Shown here piece after piece: positions 61,913-64,000 of a stretch of DNA of 64,000 nucleotides; the stretch's first letter is position 1; each line of letters opens with the position of its first letter. The stretch is from Chryseobacterium gleum (GTDB lineage Bacteria; Bacteroidota; Bacteroidia; Flavobacteriales_D; Crocinitomicaceae). The stretch is taken from contig CAMAXI010000007.1 in the NCBI GenBank assembly GCA_945862165.1, positions 78,802 to 142,801 on the forward strand. Reading direction: 5' to 3'. The notes below the pieces were generated by a model. It saw only the letters and a list, made by a program, of their open reading frames with translations. It made no database searches and had not been told where the DNA came from. Position numbers and translations under genes: made by a program.

Positions 61913-63244
61913 TTAATCAATTTTATTTTTCTTAAACCAACGTTCATAACTTGCCGGAGTAATATTCACACCAAAATTAAAGGAAAAATAGTTTTCTTTT
62001 AAAGATGTTTCTATGCCATTCCAGCGTTGCCCGTAAAGGCAGCTTAGATTTATGGATGAAGATGAAAATTGATTAATTATTGGAATCCCTAATCCAAAAG
62101 TCAATGCTTTATTCGTAAGTTGAATCTGTTGATCTAACCATGGCAATGTTTGATAAACAGCACCAATACGGTATTTCATGCGATGTATTAGATTGATGTC
62201 TTTAGAGCGATCTAAAAAGTCAAAATGTGGAGCATATTGAAAGCCTAGACCATATTGAATCGTATTTTTAAAAGTTTCAACCGTATACGGATTGTTGAAG
62301 GTGCTCCAATCCGTTAATCTAATCTCTCCGGAAATTTGTAATTGTGGAGATTTATTGGAATTATTAAGTTCTTTATTTTTTTTAGTAAAATCATATTTGA
62401 ACCCAAAAGAGACGGAAGAAGCTGTCTGAATTTTGCCTTTCATTGATGTATTTTGCAAAGTATCATTGCCTAATACGTTGTTAATGCTTACTGCATAAAT
62501 TAATGCGTTATTATAGGTAGATGAAAACGAATGTGAAGGAGTATAGGTTAGTCCTAAAACTAAATCATGATCGCTAGCAATACGGTATAAATAACTCATT
62601 CCAAAATCAATGTTCATCGCTTTGATTTGAAGCGATCGTTCTCTAATTCCACCTAGATTTGAAGTGGACATCGTGGTAGTGATTTCGTTTTTATTCGTTC
62701 CAAATATATACCCCAAATTACTTCCGATGGAAAGATGATGTTTATGATGTGTTAATAGCTTAAAGGATAATCCAAAATATGCATTAGAAAAACCTCCGCT
62801 CCCAGTATATAAATAATTTAAGGTGTCTGATCCAGCTATTTTATTGCTTTTTAATTGATAACCTGTACTTGCATATGGCTTTAAACCAAAACAAATCCCA
62901 AATCGCTGACTAACCGCCATACCTAATGTTAAATAGTTAATAGCGATAAAGTGGGAAGAACTTGTTATTTTATCTTGTTTAAAAGTAGAAAAATTAGAAG
63001 CTAAGCCAATAGAGAAAATAGGCTGACCTTTTCCTAAAAAGGTATATGATGAAGGATTTTCAGGGTTTAATTGTGCGGAATCAATCAAAGCAGTACTTAC
63101 ATTGCCCAATGCTCCAAATATCGGGTGGGTAAGCGGGTTTGTCTCCCCGATGCCACGGGATGAAAATGGATTGTTTGTATTGGTTTGTCCATGAATTAAT
63201 AATGGGGATAGAACAAGTAGAAAAAGTAATGTTTTAATTAGCAT
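61913..63244 (-). CDS. Outer-membrane beta-barrel protein (unnamed; FadL/PorV-like strand pattern)
   Basis: A 443-residue exported protein: signal peptide (LLFLLVLSPLLIHGQ), a conserved NNPFSSRGIGE start and a long run of alternating strands with aromatic ends (e.g. FSIGLASNFSTFKQ, LSIGSNLGYIFGT, YRIGAVYQTLPWL). The C-terminus (ASYERWFKKNKID) is not a classical terminal Phe. It lies in the coaX-lptC operon; it overlaps coaX by 11 nt. Confidence 0.78.
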   Translation of the reverse strand: MLIKTLLFLLVLSPLLIHGQTNTNNPFSSRGIGETNPLTHPIFGALGNVSTALIDSAQLNPENPSSYTFLGKGQPIFSIGLASNFSTFKQDKITSSSHFIAINYLTLGMAVSQRFGICFGLKPYASTGYQLKSNKIAGSDTLNYLYTGSGGFSNAYFGLSFKLLTHHKHHLSIGSNLGYIFGTNKNEITTTMSTSNLGGIRERSLQIKAMNIDFGMSYLYRIASDHDLVLGLTYTPSHSFSSTYNNALIYAVSINNVLGNDTLQNTSMKGKIQTASSVSFGFKYDFTKKNKELNNSNKSPQLQISGEIRLTDWSTFNNPYTVETFKNTIQYGLGFQYAPHFDFLDRSKDINLIHRMKYRIGAVYQTLPWLDQQIQLTNKALTFGLGIPIINQFSSSSINLSCLYGQRWNGIETSLKENYFSFNFGVNITPASYERWFKKNKID

Positions 63245-63956
63245 ATGTTTGTATTGAATGATATAATCCGATTAAAGTTAAGTTTAATTCTACAAATATG
63301 CCGTTTTTTGATACTATATCAAAACAATGTGCATCGCCTCCTGTAATATAGATAGATAAGTTTTTAAATTGAGCGGTATAAGTAGCTATAAAACTATTGA
63401 TTTCGGCTTGTATTCCTTGCATCACCCCACTATGTATACAAGAAACGGTAGAATTACCAAGTATAGGGGGTAGGCTATATTCTTCTACAAGTGGTAATGC
63501 ACCTGTAAAGGTATGTAATGATTTATACCGCAAATTAATGCCAGGAGATATAGAACCGCCTAGATAACAGCGATTTTCATCAATTAAATCAAACTTTATA
63601 CATGTTCCAATATCAATAATCAAATTAGCATTTTCCGATAAAAAAGAAACGCCAACAATATTCGCAAGTCGATCACTTCCTAAAGTTTCAGGTGTTGCAT
63701 AACGATGGTCAACTGGTAAGACGCCACTGTTTTTAAAATGTATTGAATTAGGCATCATTTGTAATAGCCAATTGGTCTCTTTTTCAGAACGTACAGATGA
63801 TAAAATAGATTGATCAAACTGGTATTCCATTAAAAAAGATTTTAATGCATTCCAATCAGCATTCCCAAAATAAAAAACTTCTTTTAATTCTGAACCAGTA
63901 AACACTCCCGCCTTTATTCGTGTATTCCCAGCATCTATTACTAAAGTCGTTTTCAT
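63234..63956 (-). CDS. coaX: Type III pantothenate kinase
   Basis: A 240-residue ASKHA-fold kinase that phosphorylates pantothenate, the first step of CoA synthesis. Motifs: VIDAGNTRIKAGVF (P-loop-like), GSDRLANIVG, IIDIGTCIKFDLI and LGGSISPGINLRYKSLHTFTGALP. First gene of the operon coaX - outer-membrane protein - lptC - small membrane protein - rnhA. Confidence 0.96.
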   Translation of the reverse strand: MKTTLVIDAGNTRIKAGVFTGSELKEVFYFGNADWNALKSFLMEYQFDQSILSSVRSEKETNWLLQMMPNSIHFKNSGVLPVDHRYATPETLGSDRLANIVGVSFLSENANLIIDIGTCIKFDLIDENRCYLGGSISPGINLRYKSLHTFTGALPLVEEYSLPPILGNSTVSCIHSGVMQGIQAEINSFIATYTAQFKNLSIYITGGDAHCFDIVSKNGIFVELNLTLIGLYHSIQTYAN

Positions 63957-63973
63957 TTCTTCTTTCTTTTATA

Positions 63974-63981
63974 CAAAATTA
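63974..63981 (-). promoter_or_regulatory. Bacteroidota -7 box for the coaX operon
   Basis: TAATTTTG on the minus strand, 17 nt upstream of the coaX ATG. Confidence 0.5.
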
Positions 63982-64000
63982 CCTTTATTTTCAAAAAAAC

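Overview
The window is AT-rich chromosomal DNA from a member of the Bacteroidota, most likely class Flavobacteriia (an inference; a Crocinitomicaceae- or Flavobacterium-like relative would fit). The main reasons are a secreted protein with a type IX secretion (T9SS) C-terminal sorting domain, a PorE-like TPR/PD40/OmpA protein, Bacteroidota-type promoters (TAnnTTTG, sometimes with TTG 16-21 nt upstream), no obvious Shine-Dalgarno reliance, paired methylmalonyl-CoA mutase subunits, DUF349 and FISUMP proteins, and short flavobacterial-style intergenic repeats. I saw no rRNA, tRNA, insertion sequence, prophage or CRISPR array.

Layout. 1-2.4 kb: end of a capsule/exopolysaccharide cluster (3'-part of a UDP-sugar dehydrogenase, rfbB, CpsB-type tyrosine phosphatase), closed by a terminator shared with convergent glyQS. 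4.1-7.4 kb: secreted FKBP, a cyclophilin-FKBP fusion and an overlapping GT22-like mannosyltransferase. 7.4-11.5 kb: an exported unknown protein and mutA-mutB. 11.6-17.4 kb: HMA lipoprotein, LuxR-type regulator lacking its phosphoacceptor Asp, FISUMP and YwqK/MORN proteins, gcvP. 17.4-20.5 kb: an accessory-looking patch with a DUF4143 ATPase behind an 18-bp-arm palindrome and a DUF4172-Fic protein behind duplicated 49-bp operator-like repeats. 20.6-26.7 kb: sensor kinase, PfkB kinase, DUF349 protein, membrane protein, LOG-family protein, with dispersed repeats. 26.8-36.5 kb (minus strand): one tightly packed operon GT4 - Wza-like - Wzc-like BY-kinase with a (Tyr-Gly)13 tail - rfbC - WecA/TagO-like - lytic transglycosylase - uvrA. 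36.6-45.6 kb: dacB, ddl, PASTA protein, T9SS cargo, RluD-like synthase, PorE-like protein. 45.6-47.4 kb: LytS/LytTR two-component system.

47.5-55.1 kb holds the most unusual locus: seven same-strand genes, mostly overlapping or nearly touching, encoding a PqqD-like protein, a CarB/PylC-like ATP-grasp ligase, a fold-type III PLP decarboxylase with intact catalytic residues, a urea-transporter/M23-peptidase fusion, a TPR-plus-outer-membrane-barrel protein and two sister TPR proteins. This looks like a small-molecule or peptide-modification plus envelope export/remodelling system that I cannot match to a named pathway.

55.2-64 kb is mostly housekeeping: TerC, a HEAT-like protein, alpha/beta hydrolase, aminopeptidase P, two unknowns, a CTP-synthase-like amidotransferase without its cysteine, and a minus-strand operon coaX - outer-membrane protein - lptC - small membrane protein - rnhA.

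How parts fit: the dehydrogenase, rfbB, rfbC, WecA-like, GT4, Wza/Wzc and CpsB genes are pieces of one Wzy-type surface-polysaccharide machinery split over two places 30 kb apart; CpsB is the natural counterpart of the BY-kinase. All family assignments come from reading motifs by eye; no database search was run.
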